A stretch of DNA of 64,000 nt from Nitrosospira sp. Is2 (GTDB lineage: Bacteria > Pseudomonadota > Gammaproteobacteria > Burkholderiales > Nitrosomonadaceae), in the NCBI RefSeq assembly GCF_033095785.1, contig NZ_CP137134.1, positions 1,922,001-1,986,000 on the forward strand. Direction: 5' to 3'. The notes under the pieces were generated by a model, which had not been told where the DNA came from, made no database searches, and worked only from the letters and a program-made list of their open reading frames with translations. Made by a program: the position numbers and the translations under genes. Positions 45,063-54,630 of the stretch are shown piece after piece. The first letter of the stretch is position 1. Each line of letters begins with the position of its first letter.

Positions 45063-46019
45063 ATGGTGATGGAACTCGCTTTTATTCTCGACCACCTCGA
45101 TTCAATCAAGACTTACAAAGACTCAAGCTTTGCCATGATGCGCGAGGCGGTGTTCCGCGGCCACAAGCTCTTCGCTATGCAACAAGGCGATTTGGCGTGG
45201 AGCAGGGGGGAAGCGTTTGGACTCGCGCGCGCGTTGGAGTTAACCGGGGACAAAGATGAGGCACGTCGCTGGTATCGTGTCGATGAGCCGGAGGAAATTC
45301 CACTGCGGCAGTTTGACGTGGTGTTAATGCGCAAGGATCCGCCTTTTGATATGGAGTATGTCTATAGTACCTATTTGCTCGAATTAGCCGAAAATTCCGG
45401 TGCTCATGTCATCAATAGCCCCCGGGCGGTGCGGGATCATAACGAAAAGCTCGCGATAGCAAAGTTTTCCCAATACACCCCCCCTACGCTCGTCACCAGG
45501 CAAGAATACCTGATCCGCGATTTTCTTGAAGAACACGGCGATATCGTGCTCAAACCGCTGGACGGCATGGGGGGGGCGAGTGTGTTTCGCATCCACCGCG
45601 CGGACCACAACATAGGGGTAATTATAGAAACCTTGACCCATTACGGCATGCGCACGATTATGGCTCAGCGGTACGTCCCGGAAATCACTCGCGGTGACAA
45701 GCGTATTTTGCTCATAGCAGGCAAAGCTGTGCCCTACAGTCTCGCCCGCATTCCCCGGCCGGGGGAATCGCGTGGCAACCTCAACGTGGGTGCTACGGGA
45801 GTCGCGCAGCCGCTTACCGAACGCGATCGGGAAATTGCAGATGCGTTGGGCCCGGTCTTGGCGGATAGCGGTTTGATGCTGGTTGGGCTGGACGTGATAG
45901 GGGATTATCTCACCGAGATCAATGTCACCAGCCCGACGTGCATGCGGGAAATCGAGGACCAGACCGGTTTCAACGCCGCGGGGATGATGATGGATGCGCT
46001 CGAAGAAATGTTTAGCTGA
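45063..46019 (+). CDS. gshB: Glutathione synthetase
   Basis: ATP-grasp enzyme that joins gamma-glutamylcysteine and glycine into glutathione. The 318-residue protein starts MVMELAFILDHLDSIKTYKD and has the ATP-grasp signature GDIVLKPLDGMGGASVFRI (about 159-177) and TEINVTSPTCMREIEDQTG near the end. GGGGAGG precedes the ATG. It follows gshA by 141 bases and heads the gshB-EIIA-HPr-EI run. The reading frame is complete. Confidence 0.95.
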   Translation: MVMELAFILDHLDSIKTYKDSSFAMMREAVFRGHKLFAMQQGDLAWSRGEAFGLARALELTGDKDEARRWYRVDEPEEIPLRQFDVVLMRKDPPFDMEYVYSTYLLELAENSGAHVINSPRAVRDHNEKLAIAKFSQYTPPTLVTRQEYLIRDFLEEHGDIVLKPLDGMGGASVFRIHRADHNIGVIIETLTHYGMRTIMAQRYVPEITRGDKRILLIAGKAVPYSLARIPRPGESRGNLNVGATGVAQPLTERDREIADALGPVLADSGLMLVGLDVIGDYLTEINVTSPTCMREIEDQTGFNAAGMMMDALEEMFS

Positions 46020-46057
46020 CGTGGTTTACCTCATATAGGAAGGAGTCCGTTTCCAAC

Positions 46058-46465
46058 ATGATCGGAATTTTAATTATCTCTCACGGTAGTCTCGGCGATA
46101 GTCTTGTGCATTGCGCTAATCACGTGCTGGGAGATAAAGCGCCCCGCTTGATGGAGCTGAGTATTACCACCAAGGACGATCCCGATGTTGCCGAAGAGAG
46201 GGCACGAAAATTGATTCAACAGCTCGACGTTGGAGATGGGGTGCTGATGCTATGTGATATTTGCGGTGCCACCCCTTGCAATATAGCGACCCGGTTGGTT
46301 GTTCCAGGCCGAGTGGAGTGTCTCGCCGGGGTAAACCTGCCGATGCTGGTGCGGGCCCTTACGTACCGCAATGAACCGCTGGCAATGGTAGCGGAGAAGG
46401 CATTGAACGGCGCCAGGGATGGTGTTATCCGTCTTTCTCCGACAGGAGCGCAGGATGCAGTATAA
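46058..46465 (+). CDS. ptsM: PTS EIIA component, mannose-type
   Basis: A 135-residue cytoplasmic PTS protein with the phospho-accepting His in IGILIISHGSLGD (about residue 9). It receives phosphate from HPr. In betaproteobacteria it is found with HPr and EI without sugar permeases and is thought to have a regulatory role. AAGGAG lies upstream of the ATG. The gene overlaps ptsH by 11 bases. Confidence 0.92.
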   Translation: MIGILIISHGSLGDSLVHCANHVLGDKAPRLMELSITTKDDPDVAEERARKLIQQLDVGDGVLMLCDICGATPCNIATRLVVPGRVECLAGVNLPMLVRALTYRNEPLAMVAEKALNGARDGVIRLSPTGAQDAV

Positions 46466-46724
46466 AGAGGTGAAGATAGAAAACAAATTAGGGCTGCATG
46501 CGCGTGCTTCGGCAAGGCTCACGCAGCTTGCCTCCCGCTACCGCAGCGACGTGTGGTTGTCGAGAAATGAACGCAAAGTTAATGCGAAAAGCATTATGGG
46601 CGTGATGATGCTGGCGGCAAGCCAGGGGGTCACGTTGGGAATAGAAACGACCGGCGTAGACGAGATTGAAGCGATGCAGGCGCTGGTCAGCCTGATCGAG
46701 GGTCGTTTTGGAGAAAGTGAATGA
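46455..46724 (+). CDS. ptsH: Phosphocarrier protein HPr
   Basis: An 89-residue phosphocarrier with the active His in NKLGLHARASARLTQLA (about residues 9-25) and the regulatory-serine region VNAKSIMGVMMLA. I chose ATG 46455 behind AGGAGCGCAGG. A longer frame back to 46419 lies within the EIIA gene. It overlaps ptsI by four bases (ATGA), so the proteins are probably made together. Confidence 0.94.
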   Translation: MQYKEVKIENKLGLHARASARLTQLASRYRSDVWLSRNERKVNAKSIMGVMMLAASQGVTLGIETTGVDEIEAMQALVSLIEGRFGESE

Positions 46725-48448
46725 GCTTTGCGTTATATGGGGTGGGTGTTTCCGGAGGCATCGCGATAGGGCGTGCCCATCTCGCCTCCCACGCTGCTCT
46801 GGAAGTGGCCCATCATACGGTGCCGAAGGATCAGGTCAGTAACGAGATAGCCCGGCTCGACACCGCTTTCAGCGCCGTTCGTGAAGAGCTTGAGGCGTTA
46901 CATGCATCGGTAGTAAGCGGTCCGGCAGCTGCGGAGTACGGCGCATTCCTCGATTTGCACCGCATGATCCTGGACGATCCCACGCTTTCCACCGCGGCCA
47001 AAACGTACATTGCCCAAAACCAGTGTAACGCCGAGTGGGCTATTACACAGCAGATGGAAGTGCTTATGGCGCAGTTCGAGGAGATTGAGGATCCGTATCT
47101 CCGCGAACGGAAAACTGACGTGATTCAGGTAGTCGAGCGGGTTCTGAAAGTTCTGCTGGGGCACCCCGGTTATGTGCCTGTGCAACCCAAGCGGGACGGC
47201 GACAGCATCCTGGTTGCTCATGATTTGAGTCCCGCCGATGTGATTCAGTATAAGCAGCATGCATTTACCGCATTCCTTACCGATTTGGGAGGCTTGACGT
47301 CGCATACGGCAATTGTCGCGCGCAGTCTTAACATCCCCTCCATTGTGGCACTTCACCTTGCGCGCCGACTCATCCGCGACAATGACGTTCTGATAGTAGA
47401 CGGGGGACAAGGCGTAGTGATCGTCGATCCCGACGAACACGTATTGTCGGAGTACCGGCTGCGTCAGAGCCAGCTTGAACTAGAAAAGCAGAAGCTGAAG
47501 CGCCTTAAAACTACAATTGCGGCGACACTTGATGGCACAGTGATAGAGTTATATGCAAACATCGAATTACCCCAGGATGTTGAACAAGTAAAAGAAAACG
47601 GGGCCACCGGGATCGGTCTGTTTCGTAGCGAGTTCCTGTTTCTCAATCGCGCGAGTTTGCCCGACGAGGATGAGCAATTCGAGGCCTACCGCATCGTAGC
47701 GCGTAAAATGCGGGGTTTACCGGTTACGATTCGGACGTTCGATCTGGGTGCGGACAAAAATCTTGACAGCGCCAAGCGCGTGGCCGCGAATCCAGCGCTG
47801 GGGTTGCGCGCAATACGGTTATGTCTGGCTGAACCGCAGATGTTCAATACGCAGCTACGTGCAATTTTGCGCGCCTCGCGGTACGGGCAGATTCGTATTC
47901 TGGTACCGATGCTCTCCAGCATTTCAGAAATCACCCAGACATTGCACCTGATAGAGAACGCCAAGCAAAGCTTGCGTAACGACAGGATTCCTTTCGATGA
48001 GAAGATCCAGGTCGGTGGAATGATAGAAATTCCTGCGGCAGCGCTGTGTTTGGATATGTTCATGCGCAAGCTGGATTTCCTGTCCATCGGCACCAATGAT
48101 TTGATTCAATATACGCTCGCGATAGACCGTGCTGACGACACCGTGGCATATCTCTACGACTCGTTGCACCCGGCAGTGCTGCGTCTGGTGGCTCATATCA
48201 TAAGAAGTGCCAACCGAACGGGAACGCCCGTAGCGGTGTGCGGCGAGATTGCAGGGGATATCGTGTTTACCCGGCTGCTGCTGGGTTTTGGGCTCCGAAT
48301 GTTTTCAATGCATCCGGCACAACTGCTCACGGTGAAACGAGAAGTCTTAAGAACTAATCTGCCGGATATCATCGCGCTGGCACAAAAGATTCTTAAAGCC
48401 GATGATCCGGACAGAACGCACACGTTACTCGCCAAGCTGAATAGCTGA
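46721..48448 (+). CDS. ptsI: Phosphoenolpyruvate-protein phosphotransferase (EI)
   Basis: Starts the PTS by transferring phosphate from PEP to HPr. The 575-residue protein has the phospho-His in DLGGLTSHTAIVARSLNIPS (about 188-207), GIGLFRSEFLFLNR near 295, and the PEP-binding end SIGTNDLIQYTLAIDRAD and AVCGEIAGD. Full length. Last gene in the gshA-to-ptsI group. Confidence 0.96.
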   Translation: MSFALYGVGVSGGIAIGRAHLASHAALEVAHHTVPKDQVSNEIARLDTAFSAVREELEALHASVVSGPAAAEYGAFLDLHRMILDDPTLSTAAKTYIAQNQCNAEWAITQQMEVLMAQFEEIEDPYLRERKTDVIQVVERVLKVLLGHPGYVPVQPKRDGDSILVAHDLSPADVIQYKQHAFTAFLTDLGGLTSHTAIVARSLNIPSIVALHLARRLIRDNDVLIVDGGQGVVIVDPDEHVLSEYRLRQSQLELEKQKLKRLKTTIAATLDGTVIELYANIELPQDVEQVKENGATGIGLFRSEFLFLNRASLPDEDEQFEAYRIVARKMRGLPVTIRTFDLGADKNLDSAKRVAANPALGLRAIRLCLAEPQMFNTQLRAILRASRYGQIRILVPMLSSISEITQTLHLIENAKQSLRNDRIPFDEKIQVGGMIEIPAAALCLDMFMRKLDFLSIGTNDLIQYTLAIDRADDTVAYLYDSLHPAVLRLVAHIIRSANRTGTPVAVCGEIAGDIVFTRLLLGFGLRMFSMHPAQLLTVKREVLRTNLPDIIALAQKILKADDPDRTHTLLAKLNS

Positions 48449-48766
48449 CATCCCGCTGATAATTTGTCTCTGCGGCGAAAAAAAGCGCGACTGCGCGAGT
48501 GGCAATGCATGCAACATTTTTCGCCGGCCAGTGAAATTGGTGAGCTTGTGCTCGCAGTTGGATTTTTTAGGGCTTGTTTGACTATAATTGCCGGTCACAT
48601 GTCGTCCCGGACTATCACATACTATTTGCCTTATATCAGCTCGATGACGTAAAAGTAAAAAACCCAAAACCATTTATTGTTATTTTTTTTGAGCGCCGCC
48701 CCAAAACACCGTTTAATTTGCATACACAGCACCGGCAACACTCCTGAAGAAAACGCTTTCACGTTA
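48449..48766. other. Intergenic leader of metX
   Basis: About 320 bases. It holds a TATAAT box at 48583-48588 (plus strand) preceded by TTGGAT with 19 bases between, giving a leader of about 175 nt. I see no SAM or other known riboswitch. The poly-T run at 48681-48692 lies in the leader. Confidence 0.5.
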
Positions 48767-49894
48767 ATGCAAGATCCTAATTCGACCGGTATCGTTACAC
48801 CGCAAATCGCCCATTTCAATGCACCTCTGCACTTGAAGAGCGGAGCCGTACTCGACAACTACCAGTTGGTATATGAAACCTACGGTGAACTCAACGCGGC
48901 CAAGTCCAACGCCGTGCTGATTTGCCATGCGCTATCCGGCAATCATCACTTGGCGGGCGTTTATGAAGACAGCCCCAAGAGCGTGGGATGGTGGAACAAC
49001 ATGATTGGCGCCGGCAAGTCCATTGATACCGAGAAGTTTTTCGTGATTGGAGTGAACAATCTCGGCGGGTGTCATGGTTCAACCGGCCCCGCCAGTATCA
49101 ATGTAAAAACCGGCAAATGTTATGGCGCTGACTTTCCAGTGGTTACGGTAGAAGACTGGGTGCAGGCGCAGGCTCGGCTAGCCGACTATCTTGGCATCGA
49201 ACAGTTCGCCGCGGTGGCGGGTGGCAGTCTTGGGGGTATGCAGGCATTGCAGTGGGCACTCGATTTTCCCCAAAGGGTGCGGCACGCTCTGGTTATTGCC
49301 GCTGCCGCGAAGTTGACCGCCCAGAATATCGCGTTCAACGACGTCGCCCGCCAGGCAATCATTACCGATCCGGATTTTTACGGTGGAGACTACTATTCGC
49401 ATGGAGTAGTGCCCCGCCGGGGCCTTCGGCTTGCCCGCATGCTGGGGCATATTACGTACTTGTCGGATGACTCCATGGCAGCCAAATTCGGGCGGGAGTT
49501 GCGTAACGGCGTGCTTGCGTTCGGCTACGATGTGGAGTTTGAAATAGAATCATATCTCCGCTATCAGGGTGACAAGTTTGCTGACCAGTTCGACGCCAAC
49601 ACCTATCTGTTGATGACAAAGGCGCTGGATTATTTCGACCCCGCATTCGAGCACAATAACGATCTCAGTGCCGCATTTCGTGTGGCGAAGGCTAATTTCT
49701 TGGTGCTTTCTTTTACTACCGACTGGCGTTTTTCGCCCGAGCGCTCGCGTGCCGTCGTGAGAGCATTGCTGGATAACGAGCTTAACGTCAGTTATGCAGA
49801 GATTACGTCCAGTCACGGACATGACTCCTTCCTGATGGAAGACCGTCATTATCACAAACTGGTGCGGGCATACATGGACAATATTGCTAGATGA
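48767..49894 (+). CDS. metX: Homoserine O-acyltransferase (MetX)
   Basis: Activates homoserine with an acetyl or succinyl group for methionine synthesis. The 375-residue alpha/beta hydrolase has VLICHALSGNHHLAG near 45-59, the nucleophile Ser in GGSLGGMQALQWA (about 147-159), and the acid/base in SFTTDWRFSP and SHGHDSFL near the end. Many betaproteobacterial MetX use succinyl-CoA; I cannot tell here. I chose ATG 48767 by family start, though no ribosome site is evident, and a TTG 30 codons upstream is an alternative. It overlaps metW by four bases. Confidence 0.92.
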   Translation: MQDPNSTGIVTPQIAHFNAPLHLKSGAVLDNYQLVYETYGELNAAKSNAVLICHALSGNHHLAGVYEDSPKSVGWWNNMIGAGKSIDTEKFFVIGVNNLGGCHGSTGPASINVKTGKCYGADFPVVTVEDWVQAQARLADYLGIEQFAAVAGGSLGGMQALQWALDFPQRVRHALVIAAAAKLTAQNIAFNDVARQAIITDPDFYGGDYYSHGVVPRRGLRLARMLGHITYLSDDSMAAKFGRELRNGVLAFGYDVEFEIESYLRYQGDKFADQFDANTYLLMTKALDYFDPAFEHNNDLSAAFRVAKANFLVLSFTTDWRFSPERSRAVVRALLDNELNVSYAEITSSHGHDSFLMEDRHYHKLVRAYMDNIAR

Positions 49895-50556
49895 CACAAT
49901 TTCCCGTTACGCAGCCCCTTCTCGAGCAGAATTTTGAAGGCATGAATGAATTGACTGTGCCCTCGTCTCCCGTTTCCAGGCCGGATTTCGCCGTCATTGC
50001 AGAGTGGGTGAAACCGGGCGCGAAAGTGCTCGACCTGGGGTGCGGGGATGGATCGCTGCTGTGTTTTTTACGCGATGCTCGTAACATTCGCGGCTATGGA
50101 GTGGAAATTGACGACTCGAATGTGTTGGCCTGCTTCAGTAATGGAGTAAACGTAATTCAGAGTGATCTCGAGTCAGGGCTGCAAAGTTTTGAATCGGATT
50201 CGTTCGACTACGTAGTTCTGTCACAAACCCTGCAGGCGGTAAAACATACCGAAGGCATCATTAAAGAGATGTTGCGGGTCAGCAAGGAAGGAATCGTCTC
50301 GTTTCCCAATTTCGGATATTGGAGAAATCGATTGCAAGTCTTGGCTGGCCACATGCCTGTGTCCGAAACGCTGCCCTATCAGTGGTTTGACACGCCGAAC
50401 ATTCACAACTGCACGCTTGGAGACTTTGAAGAATTCTGTCGCCAGCACGGCGCGCGCATTCTCGAACGCAGGGTCATGAATGGGGAGCGTCAAATTACCC
50501 TGCTACCAAATTCATTGGGGATGCTAGCCTTTTACCGTTTTGAACAGCAGAAGTAG
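49891..50556 (+). CDS. metW: Methionine biosynthesis protein MetW
   Basis: A 221-residue SAM-dependent methyltransferase-fold protein with the SAM motif VLDLGCGDGSLLCFL (about 48-62). In Proteobacteria metW always follows metX and is needed for methionine synthesis, possibly by helping MetX. Further motif VVLSQTLQAVKHTEGIIKE near 108-126. The start overlaps the metX stop (ATGA), so translation is coupled. Confidence 0.93.
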   Translation: MTQFPVTQPLLEQNFEGMNELTVPSSPVSRPDFAVIAEWVKPGAKVLDLGCGDGSLLCFLRDARNIRGYGVEIDDSNVLACFSNGVNVIQSDLESGLQSFESDSFDYVVLSQTLQAVKHTEGIIKEMLRVSKEGIVSFPNFGYWRNRLQVLAGHMPVSETLPYQWFDTPNIHNCTLGDFEEFCRQHGARILERRVMNGERQITLLPNSLGMLAFYRFEQQK

Positions 50557-50564
50557 TGGACGCA

Positions 50565-51950
50565 CTAGGCTATATCAGGGGGCTTAGCGGACTCGAATCT
50601 CGCCCGGCCGGCCAGCCATACCAGCGCGAGCACGGGAACGCCCAGTAGCGCAGTGGCGGTAAAAAAGCTGGCATAACCGTAGGCATCGACGAAGTCTCCG
50701 CTGAATCCAGCGATAAATTTTGGCAATAACAGCATCACCGAACTGAAAAGTGCGTATTGCGTAGCGGAATAAGCCGAATTGGTTAGTCCGGAGAGATAGG
50801 CAATAAAGGCGGAAGAAGCGATTCCGCCCGAAAGATTATCGGCAGAGATGGTGAATATCAGTCCTGTCAGGTCATGGCCGCGTTGGCTGAGCCAGACAAA
50901 TAGCAAATTTGTCGTGGCTGATAACACCGCTCCCAGAAAGAGCGTGCGCATGATGCCAATTTTTGCTATCAGCACCCCGCCTATGGCCGCGCCGGCGATC
51001 GTCATCATGACGCCATAAACCTTGGAGACGGTCGCGACCTCATCCTTTGTATATCCCATATCGACATAGAAAGGATTGCTCATGACACCCATTACCACAT
51101 CCGAAATTCGGTACATGGCAATCAGGCCCAGGATCAGAAATGCGTGTCCACCATGACGCACGATAAAGTCCCGGAAAGGCGCCACCACTGCGCCATACAG
51201 CCAGGCTAACAGTTGCGCGAGCCGGACGTTCAGATTCCAGTGCGCAATGGCTTCCCTGGCGCGATCTTCGTTTTCCGAGATCAGGCGGTTAACGGGAACG
51301 TCCGGCTCGCGGATGATGAGCGTCGTAACAATCCCGACCGCCATAAATGCGGCCATGGCGAGGTAGGCGGTACGCCATGGAGCATAGACATAGGTGGTGG
51401 CTGACGGGTCAACCGCTGCGGCAATCCAAAGCGCTCCAGCAGAAGCCAGAATCATCGCCATGCGATAACCGGCCTGATAGGTGGCTGCCATCGCTCCTTG
51501 AAGCCGCGGTGCTACGGCCTCGATCCGATACGCGTCAAGCGCAATATCCTGAGTCGCTGAAGCGAAAGCGACTGCCAGGGCGAAAAATACGGTATGGGTC
51601 AGGTTCTCAACCGGATCAGTCGACGCCATGCCCACCAACGCGGCGGCAATAACAACTTGAGATAGTAGAAGCCAGGCACGCCGCCGCCCCAGCAGGCGGG
51701 TTAATAGTGGTAGTCGCAGGCGGTCCACCAGCGGCGACCACATCCATTTAATACCATAAGCCAGCCCGATCCAGCTCAGGTGACCGATAGTTGAGCGATC
51801 GATTCCCGCTTCTCGTAACCAGAAGGAAAGGGTGCCCATTACCAGCAACAGCGGTAATCCGGCTGAAAAACCAAGCGATAGCATACCCAACACCCGCGGG
51901 TGGGTGTATATGCGAAAAGCGTGAAGCCAGCTGGACAGCGCCGTTGACAT
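50565..51950 (-). CDS. ampG: Muropeptide MFS transporter AmpG
   Basis: Imports anhydro-muropeptides from the periplasm for cell-wall recycling. The 461-residue protein has twelve or more membrane helices. Front: LGFSAGLPLLLVMGTLSFWL, then SWIGLAYGIKWMWSPLVDRL (about 59-78), LGRRRAWLLLSQ, and ASATQDIALDAYRIEA, all AmpG hallmarks. It is convergent with metW, ending 8 bases from its stop. Confidence 0.94.
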   Translation of the reverse strand: MSTALSSWLHAFRIYTHPRVLGMLSLGFSAGLPLLLVMGTLSFWLREAGIDRSTIGHLSWIGLAYGIKWMWSPLVDRLRLPLLTRLLGRRRAWLLLSQVVIAAALVGMASTDPVENLTHTVFFALAVAFASATQDIALDAYRIEAVAPRLQGAMAATYQAGYRMAMILASAGALWIAAAVDPSATTYVYAPWRTAYLAMAAFMAVGIVTTLIIREPDVPVNRLISENEDRAREAIAHWNLNVRLAQLLAWLYGAVVAPFRDFIVRHGGHAFLILGLIAMYRISDVVMGVMSNPFYVDMGYTKDEVATVSKVYGVMMTIAGAAIGGVLIAKIGIMRTLFLGAVLSATTNLLFVWLSQRGHDLTGLIFTISADNLSGGIASSAFIAYLSGLTNSAYSATQYALFSSVMLLLPKFIAGFSGDFVDAYGYASFFTATALLGVPVLALVWLAGRARFESAKPPDIA

Positions 51951-52460
51951 TATCGTCGAGGGCGTATTCGGGCGGCGCAGGAGCTATCCAGCACACTGTT
52001 GACAGAAGGTTCACCGCCGTGCGGAGAAACTATGGGAGGTAAATATGAGTCTCCCGTATCGCAGACTCTTGGTCCAGTTGTGCGCCGCGAAGACGTTGTG
52101 GTCCATTTCATAAGTTGGTTACCTGAGAGCGGCTCAAGTGGCGAAAATTATTGTTCGGATTGCGTAGCTAAGGAACCCTGAACAGTACTCCGCACAGCCC
52201 GCTGCGGGTAAAATCGGGATGATCACCAGCTGCCCAACGTCCCGTGCAGGCGGTCGTGTTCTCTTGGTCGACAGGCGCCAAGGAGCGCAACGCCCCACGC
52301 ATGTCGCGTTCGATTTTGCTGCAAGGCGAAGCGACGTGGCTTGCCTGCGGCCTGCTTTGTCACGCTCCTAGATAGGGACCGATCATTGGATCAGCCATTC
52401 GCGTAGTCGCCTTTCGCGCATTGCTTCCGGCAACGCCTGCCCTCGCATACGTGAGGCAGA
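51951..52460. other. Intergenic region without a visible gene
   Basis: About 510 bases between ampG and xth. Open frames here are short and resemble no family. The part 52330-52460 is GC-rich and might be an old transposase scrap, but I cannot support that. It should hold the ampG promoter. Confidence 0.45.
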
Positions 52461-53234
52461 TTAAAGGTTGTAGTCGTAGTCAATAATAAGAGGTGAATGA
52501 TCAGAGAAGCGTTCCGTTTTGTAAATCGAGACTGCAGTAGCCCTGGCGGCAATTCCTGGCGTGGCAATCTGGTAATCAATGCGCCAGCCCACGTTCTTTG
52601 CCCAAGCCTGTCCTCGGTTGGACCACCACGTATATTGCTCCGGCTGTTGGTTGATGCGCCTGAATATGTCTATAAATCCGAGGTCCTGAAAGACCTCGCT
52701 AAGCCAGAGGCGCTCTTCCGGCAGAAAGCCTGAGTTTTTCTGGTTCGAACGCCAGTTCTTCAGATCAATTTCTTTATGGGCAATGTTCCAATCGCCGCAT
52801 AAGATAATCTCCCTGCCGCAGTCTGCCAGGTTTCGCAGCATAGGAAAAAACCGATCCATGAAAAAAAACTTGGCGGCTTGTCGGTGCTCGCCGCTGGAAC
52901 CGGAAGGAAAGTAGATCGATATCACGCTCAAGGGACCGAAGTCGGCTCGCAAATAGCGCCCCTCGGCATCTATTTCAGGCACGCCGACTCCTTCCATGAC
53001 ATTATCCGGCTGACGCCGCGCATATATTCCGACACCGCTGTATCCCTTCTTTTCCGCGCAGTGGAAGTAGCTTTGGTACCTATCCGGCGAGGCAATTTCG
53101 CCGGTAATATCTCCAGCCTGAGCTTTTAGCTCCTGCACGCACACAATATCGGCCGCTTGCATGGGCAACCACCTGAAAAACCCCTTGCTTGCGGCAGAGC
53201 GCACGCCATTTACGTTAAGCGTTATAATCCGCAC
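52461..53234 (-). CDS. xth: Exodeoxyribonuclease III
   Basis: Repair enzyme that acts as an AP endonuclease and 3'-5' exonuclease. The 257-residue protein starts MRIITLNVNGVRSAASKGFF and has VCVQELKAQ (metal Glu, about 32-40), CGDWNIAHKEIDLKN near 147, and the end motif ERFSDHSPLIIDY with the catalytic His. It is divergent from pyrE with the starts 27 bases apart. Normal length. Confidence 0.95.
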   Translation of the reverse strand: MRIITLNVNGVRSAASKGFFRWLPMQAADIVCVQELKAQAGDITGEIASPDRYQSYFHCAEKKGYSGVGIYARRQPDNVMEGVGVPEIDAEGRYLRADFGPLSVISIYFPSGSSGEHRQAAKFFFMDRFFPMLRNLADCGREIILCGDWNIAHKEIDLKNWRSNQKNSGFLPEERLWLSEVFQDLGFIDIFRRINQQPEQYTWWSNRGQAWAKNVGWRIDYQIATPGIAARATAVSIYKTERFSDHSPLIIDYDYNL

Positions 53235-53261
53235 GTCGTTTTTTTCCGGTTTGTCATAGCC

Positions 53262-53915
53262 ATGTCAGATTTCCGGCAGGAGTTTATCAAGTTTGCTATC
53301 AGCCGAGATGTGCTCTGCTTCGGCGAATTCAAAACCAAAGCAGGGCGATTATCGCCATATTTCTTTAATGCCGGATTATTCAATGACGGCGACTCTCTCA
53401 GAAAGCTGGGGCAATTTTACGCCAAAGCGATTTTAGCTGCCCAGCTTCCGTTCGATATGCTATTTGGGCCCGCCTACAAGGGCATTCCGCTGGTCAGCGC
53501 GGTAGCAATTGGGCTGGCGGAGCTTGGATACAACTATCCCTTCTGCTTCAATCGCAAGGAGATAAAGGATCATGGGGAAGGTGGAAACCTTGTGGGTGCG
53601 CCGCTTTCGGGGCGGGTGCTGATCGTGGATGATGTGATCTCCGCCGGTACTTCGGTGCGCGAATCGGTTGGGTATATTCGGGCTTCCCACGCTACGCCAA
53701 GTGGCGTCATCATTTCCCTTGATCGGATGGAACGTGGGAATGGCGAACTCTCGGCTATCCAAGAAGTTTACGAGTCCCATGGGATTCAAGTCGCAAGCAT
53801 CGTCAGTCTGGACGACATCGTAAGATACCTCAGGAATGAAGTGGATCTGGCGCACAATCTGCCTGCGTTGGAAACATATCGTGCGCGTTACGGCGCCGGT
53901 GATCCACCGGTTTGA
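53262..53915 (+). CDS. pyrE: Orotate phosphoribosyltransferase
   Basis: Makes OMP from orotate and PRPP in pyrimidine synthesis. The 217-residue protein starts MSDFRQEFIKFAISRDVLCF, has LFGPAYKGIPLVSAVAIGL near 67-85, and the PRPP motif VLIVDDVISAGTSVRES (about 122-138). I chose ATG 53262; the in-frame extension back to 53157 lies inside xth and is not needed. Confidence 0.95.
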   Translation: MSDFRQEFIKFAISRDVLCFGEFKTKAGRLSPYFFNAGLFNDGDSLRKLGQFYAKAILAAQLPFDMLFGPAYKGIPLVSAVAIGLAELGYNYPFCFNRKEIKDHGEGGNLVGAPLSGRVLIVDDVISAGTSVRESVGYIRASHATPSGVIISLDRMERGNGELSAIQEVYESHGIQVASIVSLDDIVRYLRNEVDLAHNLPALETYRARYGAGDPPV

Positions 53916-53980
53916 TTACCGTAGCCGCTGGATTCAGGGGTGGCATTCTATCGAACTTGACCTAACGCTGCTGGGCCAGG

Positions 53981-54478
53981 TTATTGCTCTTCTGGGCGCA
54001 TGTCCGCTGCCCGGGCGGCAGGCAAGGTGAGTTCGCCGGTGGAATCGAAACGCCGTCCACCGGCGAGTCCCGGTCCGCCCAGTCGACCACGTAACTGATA
54101 GTCGACCTTGGTCATGGCACCGGTTCGCTCGCTTGTGGCCATCTGAAACACATGACGCAGAATGGCGGTCGCAGGGACGGTTACGGGTACTGTAATTACC
54201 GTTTCTCCAAAGCGGGGTATGGTGCCGCGCTGGTCGCTGACCCCGCTGGCGAAACTGGTTCCGCGTAAATCCAGGTCGAGTGCAATACCGTCATAATCCA
54301 GTGGCTTGTCACTATGGTTCTGAATTCTGAGCTGTACCGCGAAGCGCGCCTCCATGCCTTTACCCTCCAGGGGCTGCATTCCAGCCACGGAAATTCGGAG
54401 TGGCTCACTTTGCTTGAGTGCTGCGCAACCGGTGAGGATGAAGACCAGTCCCGAAACGAGCAGTATGCGCATGTTCAT
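53981..54478 (-). CDS. LEA14-like lipoprotein
   Basis: A 165-residue lipoprotein with signal MNMRILLVSGLVFILTGCAA (lipid Cys at residue 18). The mature part, from LRISVAGMQPLEGKGMEARF through LDLDLRGTSFASGVSDQRG, matches the LEA14/WHy beta-sandwich family, linked to desiccation and stress. Its role in bacteria is not well known. It reads towards pyrE. Confidence 0.88.
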   Translation of the reverse strand: MNMRILLVSGLVFILTGCAALKQSEPLRISVAGMQPLEGKGMEARFAVQLRIQNHSDKPLDYDGIALDLDLRGTSFASGVSDQRGTIPRFGETVITVPVTVPATAILRHVFQMATSERTGAMTKVDYQLRGRLGGPGLAGGRRFDSTGELTLPAARAADMRPEEQ

Positions 54479-54594
54479 ACGGTCACCAAGGCAAATACTT
54501 AATCATACTCGAATATCAGCGAACGCGAGTGACCGAGGGTTGGCGCGTTTCCGCCGTCCAGTCAAATACATAGCGGAGTTCGGGTTCTGGGAGA

Positions 54595-54623
54595 TTGCTC
54601 ATCCCCTCTGGTTGGGATATGAT
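54595..54623 (+). promoter_or_regulatory. Promoter of rnpB
   Basis: TTGCTC (54595-54600) and TATGAT (54618-54623) are separated by 17 bases. The predicted start near 54630 coincides with the 5' end of the RNase P RNA, supporting the call. Confidence 0.75.
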
Positions 54624-54630
54624 CCCCCTC

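Noticed and set aside
48589..48766. SAM riboswitch in the metX leader
   Set aside because: Leader length would allow one, but no conserved SAM-aptamer core was seen.
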